A DNA stretch of 64,000 bases from Stercorarius parasiticus (taxonomy: Eukaryota > Chordata > Aves > Charadriiformes > Stercorariidae), in the NCBI GenBank assembly GCA_013396915.1, contig VWZL01000203.1, positions 2,052,130 to 2,116,129 on the forward strand. The letters are read 5' to 3'. Positions 1 to 13,700 of this stretch are shown here, in pieces. The position numbers and the translations under genes were made by a program. Every line of letters starts with the position of its first letter. The stretch's first letter is position 1. Below the pieces are notes generated by a model. It did not search any database. It was given only the letters and a program-made list of their open reading frames with translations, and was not told the DNA's origin.

Positions 1-1093
1 ACAGTACTTGGGGGATATTTCGGATTCTGGGGAAAGTATAAGATCCTGCATTTTGGGGGAAAGACTTCTCACTGGTGAAACAACAAGGCCAGGAGAAAGA
101 AGGGCCTTCAGAAAGACAAAATGGTGTTTTTCAAATGTATCCTGGAACATGAGTAGCCCCGAGCTGCTGGTTAAACCTGAAGTGAGCAATCCTGGACTTC
201 TGCTGCTGCAAATACTCTTCATTAGCAAGACGCTATATTTAGGTCTCTCCTGACAGGTGAAAGCACCAGAGATTGGGAAGCAAGTTACAGTGAAATTCGA
301 AATGACTAAACTTGCCTTTTTTCTCCCCCCCGCCCCCTCTTTTTCTGAGCATCCACTTTATTGATTTCTGCCAGAGGCAGGATGTGGGTCTTGACGGTTC
401 TTTGGTCAGTGTTTGGACAACTATTCTTGTGCTTTTGTACTTTTGCCTATGTCAGCAGAGCAATACTCCTGTCAGCCCAACTAATGTTATATAAGGAGGT
501 GATAGGGCTACACAAAAATAGTTATAGAAGCAGGCGTAGTATGGTCAGACCCTTAGAAAAGTTTGCTCTGTATTCATGGGAAAAAGCCTTCTTCCTTGAT
601 GCTACAATTGAAAAGAATAATGAGTTAGGTTTTTTATGCAGTTTCAGGTAATAGGCATCGTGAGACTTATGAGAAGGTACAGTAGTTGCAAATTCAATAC
701 TTCATAAATGTAAACAAATCAATTCCCAGGCGAAAGGCATCGGCTGGTTTTTAATTCCTGGGAGCAAAGAAGTGTTTGTGAATGAGAGGTACGTGTGGTT
801 CTTCACACTTAGGAAATATGCATGAAATTTGCAAAGAACCAAGATAATGCCAAACACCTTGATTAATCCTATCATGCATTGCTTGAATGCAAACTTCATT
901 ATAAAATGGAAGTGGAAAGTATTTTTCTTTCTTTTCTCACCCATGCTGAATGGATATAGGGTTTGCTGTTCAAAATCAGCATGGATCCTATATGATTCTG
1001 AGGAAACTCATGAATTGTTTTTTCCCAGACTTTAAATGGAATAGGATGAGTTGAATTTTAGCTGTAGGTGAACGAAAAGAGAACTCCGATTTA

Positions 1094-1109
1094 CATATAT
1101 ATATATATT
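1094..1109. repeat. Short AT dinucleotide repeat
   Basis: About seven to eight AT units in a row. It is an ordinary short microsatellite. Confidence 0.8.
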
Positions 1110-2153
1110 AATTTTATGGACAGTTTAACTCACTCAAGGTTGAGCTCATCAATGGATACTCAAGAGTGCTTGCCTCTCTAGACAATGGAGTGCAGTCACT
1201 GAGGCAAATACCTAGGGGAGTTCTGGATTTTCTGCTTGAGTCAGGGTGACACACGATGGCCTTCACCTTACAGACTAATGAGGCAGAGACAAGATGATTA
1301 TTTGCTTTTCAGGCTCTGCGGTTTGCCTGAGAGAGGACATTCCTAAACAAATATTTCCAAATGGGATTATTTCCAATATCATTAGAAATAATGCTCCTGG
1401 ATATACTATGAAAAACCATAGAATATATCAGGTTTACAGAACGAAGATCTCATCCCCCTGAGCTTAAATGATGTAAGCAGGAGGTCATAGGCTAGGTCAT
1501 AGGCTTTATGCTGAATCCCTGCCTAAGGGTGAGTTTCACCCATCGCTACACGGATATCGTTAGTCTGTTCAAAATTTGCCAGAAATGTTTTTCGGTAGTT
1601 GCTGAGCCTTGATCGTGAGGGTAAAGGGAGAAGATACCCTTCCTGACCTTTTCCATTTCTTGTTTCTATTATTCTGTGAATAAAATTGCTTATTTTGCTC
1701 TGGTAACTTAGGTAAAAAGCTATCTCTTGACATTTTTTTAATGTCCTTAGCAATTAACATCATTTATTTTCTTTCTTCTTCTGCCTAGAATTAAATCAGT
1801 GTGATAAGAAAACCACAGGCCAGTGGTACCGAACGCATAGATTTTAATAGGAGATCCCGCTGGGAAAATATTCCGGTTTTATTGAATTTAGAAACAAGTA
1901 CCTTTAAAATAAAAGAATGCCTTAAAACCTTGGCAGTTCAAAAGACAAAGGCAAACAAATCAATAAGGAGACATAGTTTGTATATTGTTTTGGAATATCT
2001 TTTCTTGCAACAGAGGATATAAAAACAAATATTGATTTACCCTGGTTGGATTTTGATGGCTACAAGGAGCCATCAAGGAACTATCAAAAGTTTGAAAGTC
2101 ACGTACAACATGAGTACTAATTAACCACTGCATTAGAAAATATGCTGCCTGCA

Positions 2154-2190
2154 CAAAAAAAAAAAAATAAAGAAAAAGAAAAGAAAGAAG
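2154..2190. repeat. A-rich low-complexity tract
   Basis: A run of 13 A followed by AAAG/AAAAG-like purine sequence. It could be a decayed retroposon tail, but nothing recognisable precedes it on the plus strand. Confidence 0.75.
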
Positions 2191-5100
2191 CCAAATAATG
2201 GAGAAGATATATAGTCTGCTGTCCTCACTTTAGTCTGAAGCATCATCAGATCTCACATGTGCAATTTATCCCTAAAAATAAGACCCAGCTCTTTCCTCCT
2301 GACAGGCAGACTTGCTAAATTCCGTTCTTTGCCTAGTCACCAAGCACGGGCACTGATCTAGCATTAGGACACACCTTCTGTCTTGCTAGAGATGGCATCT
2401 CGTGTGGTAATGCAAAATCAAAGTCCTGACTACTTATTTCATTCCCATTGTACCTTTAAGCAACATGGCTCCCATGTTTGAGAGCACATGGAAATGCTCT
2501 GTTTAACTGAGAAATACACAACAAAGTAGCACCCACTTCTGAATATCTTTCCCTTCTCTTCATTCTCTTCTTGAATACATCAGACTCAAGTCTGGCCCCA
2601 GGCAGGCTTTTGACCCCACAAGGAGAAGAAGTGCCAGACTCTGCTTCTCATTAGAAACATCACTCCTACCACTGATTTTAGATGGAAGGCTTACTGCATA
2701 GGACAGCGATGGATGGCAGATGGCCACATAGAAACTGTGACATCCATTTTAGACAGGGTTTCCCAGCTGCATTCCAGGATGCTTCATCACTTTGCAGTCT
2801 CAGCTAAATTTCGTAGGCTATTTCTTTGGCTTCCCTAAACAGTCATGCAGCTTACCTTCAGCAAGGAGGAGTAGCCCAAAAGTGAGTTACAAGCTTCCAA
2901 TTCCGAGGTTAACACTGATGACATGAGTCAAGAAGTATATTTATGAGTGAAGACATATATTTAACTACAAATCACAAGTGTAGACTGAATCATAATCACA
3001 AAAATATCCCTCCAAATTCCCAGCATTTGGGCATTATTTTTATTTCTCTTTCACAGATGCAAATTTTAGAATCTGGTATTTCCAAGCTTATAGCAGCTTG
3101 GAATGCTGCTAAAATATTTATATACATAGCTAAAATATTATCTCAAAATGAAAGATAAGGAAATCAGAAAATAATGTGATTCTGGCTGCTTGAGATCTGA
3201 GGAAGACAGCCGATCACAAGATGGAGATGAGCACACTAGACTTAACCCCATAGTTAAAAATCAGTGTAGCCCCATTCAAACCAAAGATATTTCACCATTG
3301 CAGAATCAATCAGACATCTGTCTAGTTATTGTTAATAATAATAAAGTTAGGTGCATCCAAACCTGTCCTATCAAGACCTGTTTTGTCTCCTGTGTATTTC
3401 CACGAGGTCTGCAATTTGCTCTACTGAGTGACCCAACCACGTCCTACCAAGTGAGGACTCACACCAAGCCTGTCTCAATTGGAGGCACTTCTGTATGTAC
3501 AGCTGAAAATAGAACAGTTACATATAACTGAGCTTGGGTTTTTTTGGTTTTTTTTTTCAAATATTCATCATATAACTGCTAAATGAAAGGAATGCATTGT
3601 CCTTTTGTTGTAAAATGAGAGCTGAGCAGAAATATGAGTATATGCAAACACCGAGATGAGAGGGACGCAGCAGGTGCTGCCCTGCCATTGTGCGATGGGC
3701 AAAGGGCACCTTAAGAGCCATCCCATATGCAAGGTTTGCTCCAGCATGTGCTATCCTGTCTCACGCTACAGCACTTCACCTCCTGCTGCATTTCACAAAA
3801 GGAAACCAGTCTGCAACATAGCAGGGAGACACAGCACCACCTTTGCTCAGAGAGATTCATGGTAGATGAATGCTTTCTCCCCCTGCCCCTCAATGGGTTA
3901 ACTCACATCCTGACAGTGAAGTGACTTCTTTCAACTCACATTCTGTGCCAAAAGATCAGCAGATCATAGTAAGCACCCAGCCATGGGACCTTCCCTTCTC
4001 TACAGCACTTAGCTGCTAGGGGACTCACTGACACCTTCCTAGGGCAGATTGGCACAATTGACTTGTCCCTGCTTTTGCCAAGCCCTGCTACCACCTACAT
4101 CCATCATCTCCCGTGCTGAGTCAGACACAGTTTACAACTTTTGCTGCCCTGAAGCTGCCTCCCTGCCCCTTTGGTTACCTTTGTGCTGCTTGCCCTGTCA
4201 ACCATTCACTGCTCCCCGTCATGCTCCTCTACCTGCTCATGAAGTGCTACCACCACTTCCAACCTCTAGCCTTTCCTGATCTCCCAATCTGCCCCCGCTT
4301 TGGGTCAGCCTGGAAGGGAGCAAATATGCCTCTGAAGGACGAGCTGTTGGTCCTCAAAATAAACTCTGTTTACCTCACTGTTATATTTCATGTCATTTAA
4401 GGTAACAAACACATACATGCCCCACATGGAATAAGGTTGGGAAGAAAAGAGATGGTGACAGCTGTAGGGGTGTTCCTACATTAAGTCAAAGTACGTGCCA
4501 AAGTCCAGCACCTTCAAGCAACGAGACACGAAGATAACAGGCCATCTCTCAAGCCTGCTGGCCCTACAAGACCCTGCATACTGACAGACTCCTTTGGCTC
4601 ATGAACTTGAGACAATAGACAATATGACACGATAATTGCAAAGGGAGTAGACACATGTCACACTGAATTAACCAAATTACTACTATTTTTCCAACACGGC
4701 AGAGTACTTTTAAGGAAAAACTTCCCTGATTCTCGGCAGTGACGGCTCAACCACAGCAACAAATACAGCTTGCTTTGGTCTTCTCTCACACTCATTGCTG
4801 CTCTAGAGAAGTGGGGAGCAGAGATATGGCAAATGATTTTTCAGCTATTTCAGTGGGTCATTCTAAAGTATCAAGTGGTGATAAAAAGCCTCATATTTAC
4901 GTCTCAATAAGCTGAGGTCTTCTGCACAAAATGACTGCCTTTTAACTGCTGGGAAAAACCCTTCTTTGGCTGATGTGTCGAACTGAGGATCCTATCACAG
5001 ATCGTTCATGATGTTTTATCGCTGCAGAAGGGTTCATACAACCTTCCTTTTGGCCTTAGCCAGAATTCTGGTTTGAACACTCTTTGACTACCTGCTTACT

Positions 5101-8100
5101 CCCATCCTTAGCTCAGATAAAGTATTGCCCTTTGATTCCTACCCTAAAATTCAGCATAATGTTGCAGGGACCTGCCATGTTACTGTTGCGCTCCCTGCCA
5201 GAGCTGGTCGCAACCAACAGTGGAAAAGTGGGAACTATCAAAACACAGTGCTCTTGGCTCAGGAAGCCTAGAACAGCTCTCAGCCATGAGGATGTCCCAG
5301 AAAAAACCCTTTTGCCTGTGTATGGTTCCTGTGCAGGTTCCCCGCGTACCCAATACCGTGCTGGCATCAGCACAGTGGGACCGAGGGACTTTGCTGTGAT
5401 TCTGGGGAGGCATTTTAAGCTTGCAGCTACCTTCCTCCCAGGAAAAAACACCTGCCTTCTCTTGCCCAGTGGGCTATTTATTTCCCTCTGTTCCCCCAAA
5501 AGCATTGCAGCAAAATCACATGAAAATTCAACGATGCAGTACATTTCATAAGGGGGACATTTTCTTGAAAAAGTTCATTTGGAGAGAAACCAAGCACGAT
5601 TGTTATAATAACATTCTGTGTCGGCTCCTTGTGTGCCTGGAGGCCAGCTCCCACCTGGATGTCAGCGGAGGTGGAGGCATGGGGCTCGTGCCAGGACCGA
5701 CAGGCAGAGCCGGGCAGCCACCGGCTTTCAGACTTCCCCAGTTCCATCAGAGCAACAATCCTTGACAAAAAGGAAAATGTTCTCTCCAAAAGAACATGTA
5801 CATTTATGACTGAACCATCTCCCTGTATCCCTGGAGATTTGTACAAGCTCTTTGGTGTGCTGTTCCTCACCTCTGAACTTTAAACTTTGCCCCTTTGGTG
5901 ATGTTTTTTTGGAGGTGCTGTGACCCTTGTGTGTTAGTAACAACTCCCGGCTGCCTGAGTGGTTCCACTTGACTCCAGAATTACCGGGGGGGAGGTGGGA
6001 GGCAGGCCACACAGGGGTGAGCTAATTCAGAAAGGCAGGACAAAGAGACACGTGTTGCTACGTGGCATTGCTGCTTGCCAGCTGTGAGTGTGACAACAGG
6101 TAAGAGCTGAGTCCTGCCAGCGAGCCCGGTCTTCTCTGGCTGCTGGCAGCGGAAATACGCTGCATCCTCCCACGTCTCCATAGAAACTTCCCTGCCATCT
6201 GCAAGAGGTCCGCAAAGAGCTTTATTTCTCTGCAGCAGTCCCTTAGCATAATGTACAAAGGGAAAAAAAAAAAGGTGAGGAAATCAGCAGGACTTTCAGG
6301 CAGCTGCATTCCGTGAGGTCATGGCAGTGGTGGTGAGGCAAAAGCAGCTTCAGCCTGATATTCAAGCTGGGATGCTTCTCTACATCTCTTGGCTGCAAGT
6401 TTCAAATCCACTTAAGGGACTTGAAGACTCAGCTCACATTAATTTTCAATGGAAAGGGACCACCTAAGTCCTCCAGGCAGCTATGGAGTTATAGCACTTG
6501 AAAAACCAAGGCATGGGCTGCAGGTCTTCTGAGGATAAAATTCATCTTGAGATTTGTGGCATCTTGGGTGAGGCTGGAAGTTGTAAAATATAGAACCAGT
6601 GTCCTTCTGGACAGAAAGGCAAAGGCTAAAAAAAGACAAAAAGTGATTTAAAAAAAAAAAAGATTTTTTCAAACACTTTTCTGAACTTATGTAAGCCTTC
6701 TCAAGCTTGAGGTGGGAAGACAAGTCAATCTGCTTTTTAGTCCAAGTCAGTTCTCAAACATATAGCAAAACTAATTAGAATTTTTGCAAAGGCAAAAGTT
6801 TTTCATTGCTAGATGGTTTTCTTGTACTGAAAAGTAAATATTATATTACAGTGTCTATTTCTTATGAAGTGTTGGATGGCATTCTTGAGCACACTCTCAG
6901 AATCATTGCTGAAATGATCATCAACAATTTTAATTTCTTAGTTCTTTCATAATCCTTGCTAGATTATTTTTTTTAATTTTTGGTAAATGCAACAGAAAGA
7001 ATTTTTAGCACATATTCTAATAAATTGCGGTGCACTAAAAATAACAAAAACAAATCCAAAGCTCTGTAAAATGGAAACAGTTTGCAAGTTTCCACATAAT
7101 ATATATTTCTCAATTACTAATTTCTATCCCCAGCCTTCTCAAATAAAAGTTTTCTTATGTTTGGGAACATTTTATCATAATACTGTGAAATAAATAGTAG
7201 GACCGTTATAGCAACAGCTGACTGCCATTTGTTCAGTTCACACATTTCTATATTCCTAATGCACCCACCACTGTGACAGCTAGGCTGATGCTGTGGGAGA
7301 TACTAAGCTCAATGGAAAGGTCCGGCCTCAGCTTTTCTGTAGTCTGTCCTCAACATCATCTACCTAAAGACTTATAACCTGTGAAAGACTTATAACTTTG
7401 TGCAGACAAACATGAAAGGAGAGGTAATGAAGGGAGGAAGAAATATCCATACCCAAAATGTGATGAGAGAGTGAGGGCAAAGAATATTTCATAGGGATAT
7501 TAATATATCCACTTACACTGTTCTCTGTGTGGCACCCAGATAACAGGGGCAGAAATACTTACAATAGACAGAAAGGCAAGACAGATTGGCCAGAATGGAA
7601 ATTGTTTTAAAAATTTACTACTCCAAGGTTTCAGTGGGTAACAAGAATTTACCATCCCTGCCAACCTCAGCTTCCTTCAGAGACTCGAACACACAACATT
7701 GCTCGTCTCTAGGCAAACTGCTTCAGACGAAGAGTTGGGGCTTTTATAAAGATATTGTTCTCAGAGGTAATTAAAACTTGTATCAGATCTCATTGGGGAG
7801 CAACGAGGTAGTGAAAGCAAATGGAGGAAAAAATAATAATATTAAAAGAAGCTCCTGCCTCATCTTCAATTAGCCATGCTGTCTCCGGCAAGTTAACTGC
7901 ATGGTTCATTCCTGATGAATAACTACCATTAAGGTAATGGACTCAAACCGGTGAGACGGGGATCACTCATCTGGGGAGTGTTTAGTACCAGACCATTTGG
8001 CAGAAGCTTTCCCAACAGACAACAAAGGGGCAAGAGAGAATAGGCTCTCCCCAGACCAGGTACTGCCAGCACAGAGCCTGACTGTACGCAGCCCATTCTC

Positions 8101-8280
8101 ATAAAATTTCTCCTCACAAGAAAGCACCATAAAAAATTATAGCTGGCTTTTTGTTTTGTTTAAAAAAAAAAAAAAGGTGCAATAGTAAAAACAGATCCTT
8201 CAAACGAAGAGGGATATAAAAAGCTCTGTACTGTTCTCGCTCATTCCAACTGAAATCCTGGGAAGGCTCAGCAGGATACA

Positions 8281-8345
8281 AGGGCCGGATTCAGTTCAGT
8301 TTTACACCACATTCATTTGCTCCATTTTTAAGCCTCTGAATCTGG
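8281..8345. repeat. Possible ancient amniote interspersed repeat
   Basis: The text around GGGCCGGATTCAG and TTTTACACCA, followed by TGCTCCATTTTTA, resembles a very old repeat common in turtles, crocodilians and birds, whose consensus speaks of a missing CCATTGACTTCAATGG-type core. I cannot name the family and the match is from memory. It is heavily diverged. Confidence 0.25.
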
Positions 8346-10435
8346 GAGGCTGGAATATGCTTTCAGTAACAGAGGAGCAAACCTGCTGAAGAAACAGAGC
8401 GAGTTTTGCTCTTGGTTAACCTCACATATGTCTAGATGCATTCCATAAGTTCAGTGATCTGTAGCTACAGCCTGAACCTCCTCTCCGTTGCTCCAGCTCC
8501 CAGATGGTGTGATCTCCACCAGCCATCCAAAGTGGCTCAGGCTAGAGCTTTCCCACACACAGAGCAAGGAGGTTGGCAGTGCTCTGCAGGTCTGTTCCAG
8601 GAGACAAGAGTTTTATTGAAAACATCATCCAAGACGCAGAAGGTTCATTTAAAACATTGTGAAAGAGCTTCCAGCAATAGATCCTAGGAGTCCTTGCTGA
8701 ATCACACATATCCTTGGCATGTAAAAGCAATGGGAGCCAGGTCCAATCATTAGCTGATCTCCTACACCATCTCCCCAGCATAAAGAGAGATTATGCCTTG
8801 TGAAATGGGCAATTGGAGACAAAAGACGCCACAGTATCAGTACAGACAGTTTCTTTATCAGGATATACTTCTCTTTATGGATTAACCACATAAATGGATT
8901 TGGAATGGATCCACAGCTAGGATAAATCAGCTAAAGTCTCTTGTCTTCATTAGAGATCAGGAGACAGGAATCAGCCCATTGGTTTTTTATGCAGAAGTTT
9001 TTACTCAACAGGATGAGGAGGACTTTTGAGCGTGTGTCCGCGCCCCTCTGCCTGCTGCAACACAAAGATCTCTTCCTTCAGGAAACCCCATGCCCAGGTT
9101 TGTTCACCTGAGAAGAGGTGAGAAGTCACCTGTTGGAGTGTGGGGCAAGTGCTTTCTTTTTGCACTCCACAGAAGAGAAACAGCTGTTAACAGACAATCA
9201 GTGCTGAAGGAGATTCAGTACCGTGTCCAATGGGCAATGGAGAAGGTACTAACACACAGTATCATGACAACAGTTGCTGCCTGAGAACTGCCTGATATTT
9301 GTCATTATGGACCCCTGAAGCCCTGGGAGAGGGGAGCGGGTGACAGAGGAACCAGCAAGGTCAGAAGAGTCCCTGGAAGCTCAGCCCTCGGTCTCATGAC
9401 ATCAGGAAAACAGAAACAGGACTGCACTGCACAGACGGCATATCTGTCTCCGTCCAGTGATGTGCCTGCACTGCTGTGGCGCAGCGTTTTCAGTGCCTTT
9501 CCTAAGCATATATTTTAGCACTCTCTATACAGAGCTGTCTGTAGCATTTTTCAGAAACACTTTTTTTTTTTTCCAGAAACAATATGATTTCTTTAAGATG
9601 TTTGCCCTGCCACTGTCTGGCACTTTTTATTCTGCCAGGAGCTAAGCCTTGACACTTCTGCTGAATTTTAAGAGAAAAATCTTTCTCCTTGTTCCACCTG
9701 AACAGGAAGACTGTGACAGAAAGTCTGCAAGAAGGGAATGGGCTTGCTGTGAAAGAAGAGGGAGTGGGAAGTGGATCAACTAATTTAAGCATTGGCTTTC
9801 TCATGCTCTTCCCAACACTTCAGGGCTTGTCTGCACTCCCACCATCTCAAACCCTGTTTTCCCAATACCCTAAGCACCAGCACATCCAGAGACCCTCTCC
9901 TACCGCCTCCTAAAGCTGTTCTGATTTTCCTGATCCCCTGTCCCCAGTCCTGCCCTGACCCGCAGATCCCCAGAACCTGCGCCTCTGAGTACGGGGTTGG
10001 AGAAGTGGAAGGAGCAGCAGATGCTAGCATTAGCCCATGCCACATTGCCATCTGGTTCAGCAGAGCTGTCCTGAACTTTCCATGGTATAAAGAAGTCAAA
10101 ATCTCCAACAGCGGCTGCAAAGCAAGTAACCACACTAATACCATCTGTACTACACTCTGGAGGCACTTGTAGTAGTATATTAAAGAGGCCTTCTTAGTCT
10201 GCCTCCTTTCATTGACTATATTAACATTAAAGTGAGTATTGGAACAAAGCCAGCATAAAAGCAAGCCTGGGGAAGAGGGTCTTTGGGGGAAACTTACTTT
10301 CGCAGCCTCTCCTATCCAGCTCTGGACTAAGCAGCTCTCTGTCTTGATCTTTCCTTTTCAATTGGCTGCTCAGAATTGTCAGGCCATTTCAGTGAGAGAT
10401 GTCATGTTGTTCCCTTGCTTCCCTGGAATTTTCAG
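8346..10435. other. Unique non-coding stretch
   Basis: No gene is recognised. Between 9785 and 10264 the minus strand is open in two frames (159 and 88 codons) and the plus strand in a third (126 codons). This is a property of a locally GC-richer patch and not evidence of a gene. A 13-T run lies near 9560. Confidence 0.55.
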
Positions 10436-10529
10436 TGCAGAAGCCTTGATTCAGCAGGTAACTTCGGCTGTTGGCAAGGAGTTAGAGACCATTGTGGAAT
10501 TTATGGAGCAAGAACAGGAAAGTCTTTAA
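10436..10529 (+). other. Candidate terminal coding exon, unidentified
   Basis: This stretch has the outline of a last exon. A pyrimidine-rich tract at about 10409-10433 ends in TTTTCAG at 10435. A 31-codon open frame follows, reading AEALIQQVTSAVGKELETIV and then an acidic end with EFMEQEQESL, stopping with TAA at 10527-10529. An AATAAA polyadenylation signal lies 58 bases past the stop. The peptide would be a short amphipathic helix-like C-terminus rich in E and Q, and the intron would be in phase 2. I do not recognise the protein and see no partner exon nearby. Chance occurrence, or a decayed processed copy, is quite possible. Confidence is low. Confidence 0.2.
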
Positions 10530-10587
10530 CACAGGGACACATGATGAATGGGAATGAAGCTTGGTACTGTTGCCTCCCACCTTCCTG

Positions 10588-10593
10588 AATAAA
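10588..10593 (+). promoter_or_regulatory. AATAAA, possible polyadenylation signal
   Basis: A canonical hexamer 58 bases downstream of the TAA of the candidate exon. The motif is common by chance in AT-rich DNA, so it matters only together with the upstream acceptor and open frame. Confidence 0.2.
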
Positions 10594-10656
10594 AGAATGA
10601 TACAGCTGAAAACATAAGGTTTTCTTACACAGATCAAGATCAGCCCTCCCCCACAG

Positions 10657-10718
10657 AATCACAGAATCACAGAATGGTAGGGTTTGGAAGGGACCTCTGG
10701 AGAACATCTAGTCCCAGC
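10657..10718 (-). mobile_element. CR1 LINE, 3'-end fragment
   Basis: On the plus strand the block opens with three AGAATCAC units, then ATGGTAGGG, TTTGGAAGGGACCTCTGGAG and a CATCTAGTCC. That is the reverse complement of the 3' terminus of an avian CR1 element (octamer tail plus end of the 3' UTR). CR1 copies are typically 5'-truncated, and this one keeps only about 60 bp. The sequence right of 10718 no longer follows the consensus. The ATCACAGA version of the tail suggests an older subfamily than copies with ATCATAGA. Confidence 0.85.
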
Positions 10719-13700
10719 CCTCAGACATAGCTCACGCCATCCTGCTAAGCAGCTCCCATGATCCAGCATCTCTCTGCCATGGGCAAGACCCCAGGACCAC
10801 AATTCAGTCCTCCCATGGTGATTACCCCATATCAACTGCCCCACACAACCTCAAATTCAGCCTTTATTCTCTGCCAGAGCCCCATGACCCTGCCACATGT
10901 GCCTTGGTCCAGCTGCTGTCATGGACTGCCCTCCAGACACCATGCTCAGACCCGCAGTCTGCCCTGCGATCTCTATCCCACACATTCAAGCTTAATGCTC
11001 CATAAAACCCACTGGTTTTGCCCTGTTTTCCCGAAGACCATATCCCAAAGGGTTATCCAGGTCATACTATCACATTCCTAAGTCCTCACCCTCATACTCC
11101 CAGCCTCCTGTGCCAGGATCTCCATCCTCCCTCATCTCCTCAGCAGCAACACTGCCACCCCCTGCACCGCTCTGGGATGACTGCTCATCAGGCAGCATCC
11201 CTTCCACACATCTGCCATAGTAAACAACTTCCACTGCCCCAGAGAGCCTGTTTTCCCATCAGCAGGGCTATTTTATCATCCATCCGAATTATTAACTCTA
11301 CTTCATCTGAGATCGACATGCCTATAACATGCCTGTAACATGTAAATAACATTATTTCATATTCCTCACATACATGCACACACATACAGAGGACTTCTCA
11401 GCATTAGCCCAGATCAAAGCCCCCCAGACCATGGGGCTCAGCTGCTCACCCTCCTCCCCTCCATGGAAACTGTGCTTTTGAAGAAGAGGGACATGTTATT
11501 CTTGATATCACAGTCACAAATCTCCAAGTGCTGACACTCAAAACAGCCTCCATCTGCTTCATTAAAGAACAGAGCTGTGGGTCAGGCTGTTTATTAGGTA
11601 CTAAAATTTAAATTGAAGCAGTTTTTGAAGAGCAAACTTTCCCAACGTGGCATAAAAGTGCTTAGATACCCAAAAAGCGCTGCATGGACAGATTTAGAAC
11701 CCATCTCAGGTTTTGTTTGATTATTTATTTATGGTATTGTTCTTTTTAAGACAGGAGCAGTTTATCTTGAGTGTTAGTTCCAGTTGGCTGGGAGGATAGA
11801 GACCTGCCTACAAGCACATTCACCAGCCTCTGAAACAGCAAAGGTCTTTGTACCTCTCCAAAGGGACAGTGCACTAAAACCAACATGCAAAAGTCACACC
11901 ACCACCAATGCTTAAGATTGCCTAACACTTTTCGTTGAAGAGCAGCTTTTCCTAGATGCATGTCACCTGCCTAAACCGTAACTGTCTGGACAAAAAATCT
12001 CCATGTCAGAATCACAGCATCAAGCTGACAGGGGCCAAAAGAGGACTACGCAAGGTTCATTGCCATTGGTACAGCCACTGAACGACTGAAACCAAAGCAG
12101 GATGGATGGAAGCAGTGGGCTTGGCAGGGTCAGTTTATAAGCCCCTTCTATTTCTGTTTATTTTTATTTTGGCACTTTTCTCTGTTTACAGAGTAACAGA
12201 TTGTAGTCTTTATTTTAATGAATGTTTTTTAGGGTTTGTTTTTGTGTGTGGCTTTTTAAAATTGTTTTTAATTTAAAGCTTTTTGATCTGCTTTGTGGAA
12301 ATTGTAAAACAAATACCTCCATCTCAAAGCCCTGATTGAGTCAGGATCATGGGAAATCTTGAACACGTTATCACCACTTTCTAACAAGCTGTATCCGTTT
12401 CACGTTCCGCAGTATAGACGCAAAACTTAGTAGGGACTCCCATCAGGGCCACCGAGGCGCCAGCTCCCCAGACTGGCCAAGTCATGAATGTATCCCAGTG
12501 CGGCAGAACATACTTGACTCCTCTGAGCTTAGAGATTCCCATCAGATGCTTCTTAGTGCCGTGCCATGTAGGGTGTTACCTTTGAGGGGTCTGGGAACCT
12601 CCCTGTGCTTCTGGGGCCTATGTTGAATCCCCCAGGTTCATGGCTTAACCCAAATGTGTGGGACAGGCCCATGCTAAACAACATATCACAGCACTGCACC
12701 TCTGCTATTTGGCTCTGCTGGAGAAACGGGATTTATTAGCTCAAGTGTAGTACCCAGCTACCACAGCTGAGAGCTCCCCATGGTACGCCCCACCTCCAGG
12801 AACTGACATGACGTATCTCTCCCCACAGACTGCACAGTGAACACAGACACCTGCTTTCAGGGTTTAAATGCCATTAAGGGCTAAATGCTTAAAAGTTAAA
12901 TATTCTTGGCCACCGGTAATGCTTAAGTTCTCAGCTGAAGGCTTCCCTAGTACCAATTCTCCTTGGAAAACTTGTCTCTGTATTGCAAGAACCAAGTTCT
13001 CAGTCAGCACCCAAAATCTTATGGTAAAATGAACTCCTAGGTATTTAAATTACTTTCCCAAGATTTTATATGGTTTTTGAAGTCACAATCATCTGCCACA
13101 GACATGGAAGCTAGCAACAGATCTTTATTTCAAAAAAAATGGCAGATCATTCAAAATCACATGAGTACAAGCAGTAAAGCTTTATAATACAGCAATACAA
13201 TAGAGCAAGCATCACAAGAATAGACATTATTCAACACTGAAAATGCTAAAACCCATATCCTTTAGGAGTCAATTTCTCCTCAGTGTTTTTAAGGTCAGTT
13301 TTCCACATTATTTTCCATTTTCAGGGACCAGCTCAGACCTAAGATTCCTAAGCTGAAAGTGCCTGTTTCTCTTCTTTTTTTTCCTACAATATTCCTAATC
13401 TGGGTCTTGAAGGGTGGAAGCTGTTATGCATATCCCGTGCCTTGTCCATACTTTGTTTTTTCATTCTGACCTACAGCACAATTTCTCTGTTTCCTGTCAG
13501 CCCCTATATTCTTAAGCTTAACGTTTCTTTCCTGGGTGACCCGAAGGTAGGAATTCTGCTCACAGACAGCCACATGAGGATTATTCCCACTCTAAAGCTT
13601 TCCTTCTCCCCCAAGACCCACTTCCAGCTGCATGTGAGGAGTAAAACACAGAGTGGCAGAAGGCTGGGGCTTGACAGACTCCTCGGAGAGCCCTGTTGGG

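Larger units (their letters stand above)
1..8280. other. Unique non-coding stretch, no recognised gene
   Basis: I see no recognisable gene, RNA or well-preserved transposon here. The sequence is moderately AT-rich with small low-complexity tracts (AT dinucleotides near 1094-1109, A-rich at 2154-2190, short A or T runs near 3540, 6265, 6650 and 8162). The longest reading frame (about 155 codons, plus strand, 5084-5551) is mirrored by a 143-codon frame on the opposite strand over the same bases. Neither resembles a protein I know, so I treat both as chance. A 260-bp pyrimidine-rich block lies near 4040-4300 and a GC-richer patch near 5620-5730; neither has a clear identity. Confidence 0.6.

Noticed and set aside
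5084..5551. 155-codon plus-strand frame mirrored by a 143-codon minus-strand frame.
   Set aside because: Both frames overlap over nearly the same bases, use non-vertebrate-style starts or lack initiation context, and resemble no known protein. This is expected by chance in a slightly GC-richer patch.
6390..6410. Possible tRNA B-box-like word (GTTTCAAATCC).
   Set aside because: There is no matching A box at the right distance, no cloverleaf and no clear SINE body.
9785..10264. Three overlapping frames (159 and 88 codons minus, 126 codons plus).
   Set aside because: Open frames in three registers at once indicate base composition and not coding. I found no familiar motif.
10719..11340. Plus-strand frames of 106-107 codons.
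   Set aside because: The block is strongly C/T-rich, which depletes stop codons. The products are proline-, histidine- and serine-rich with no domain.
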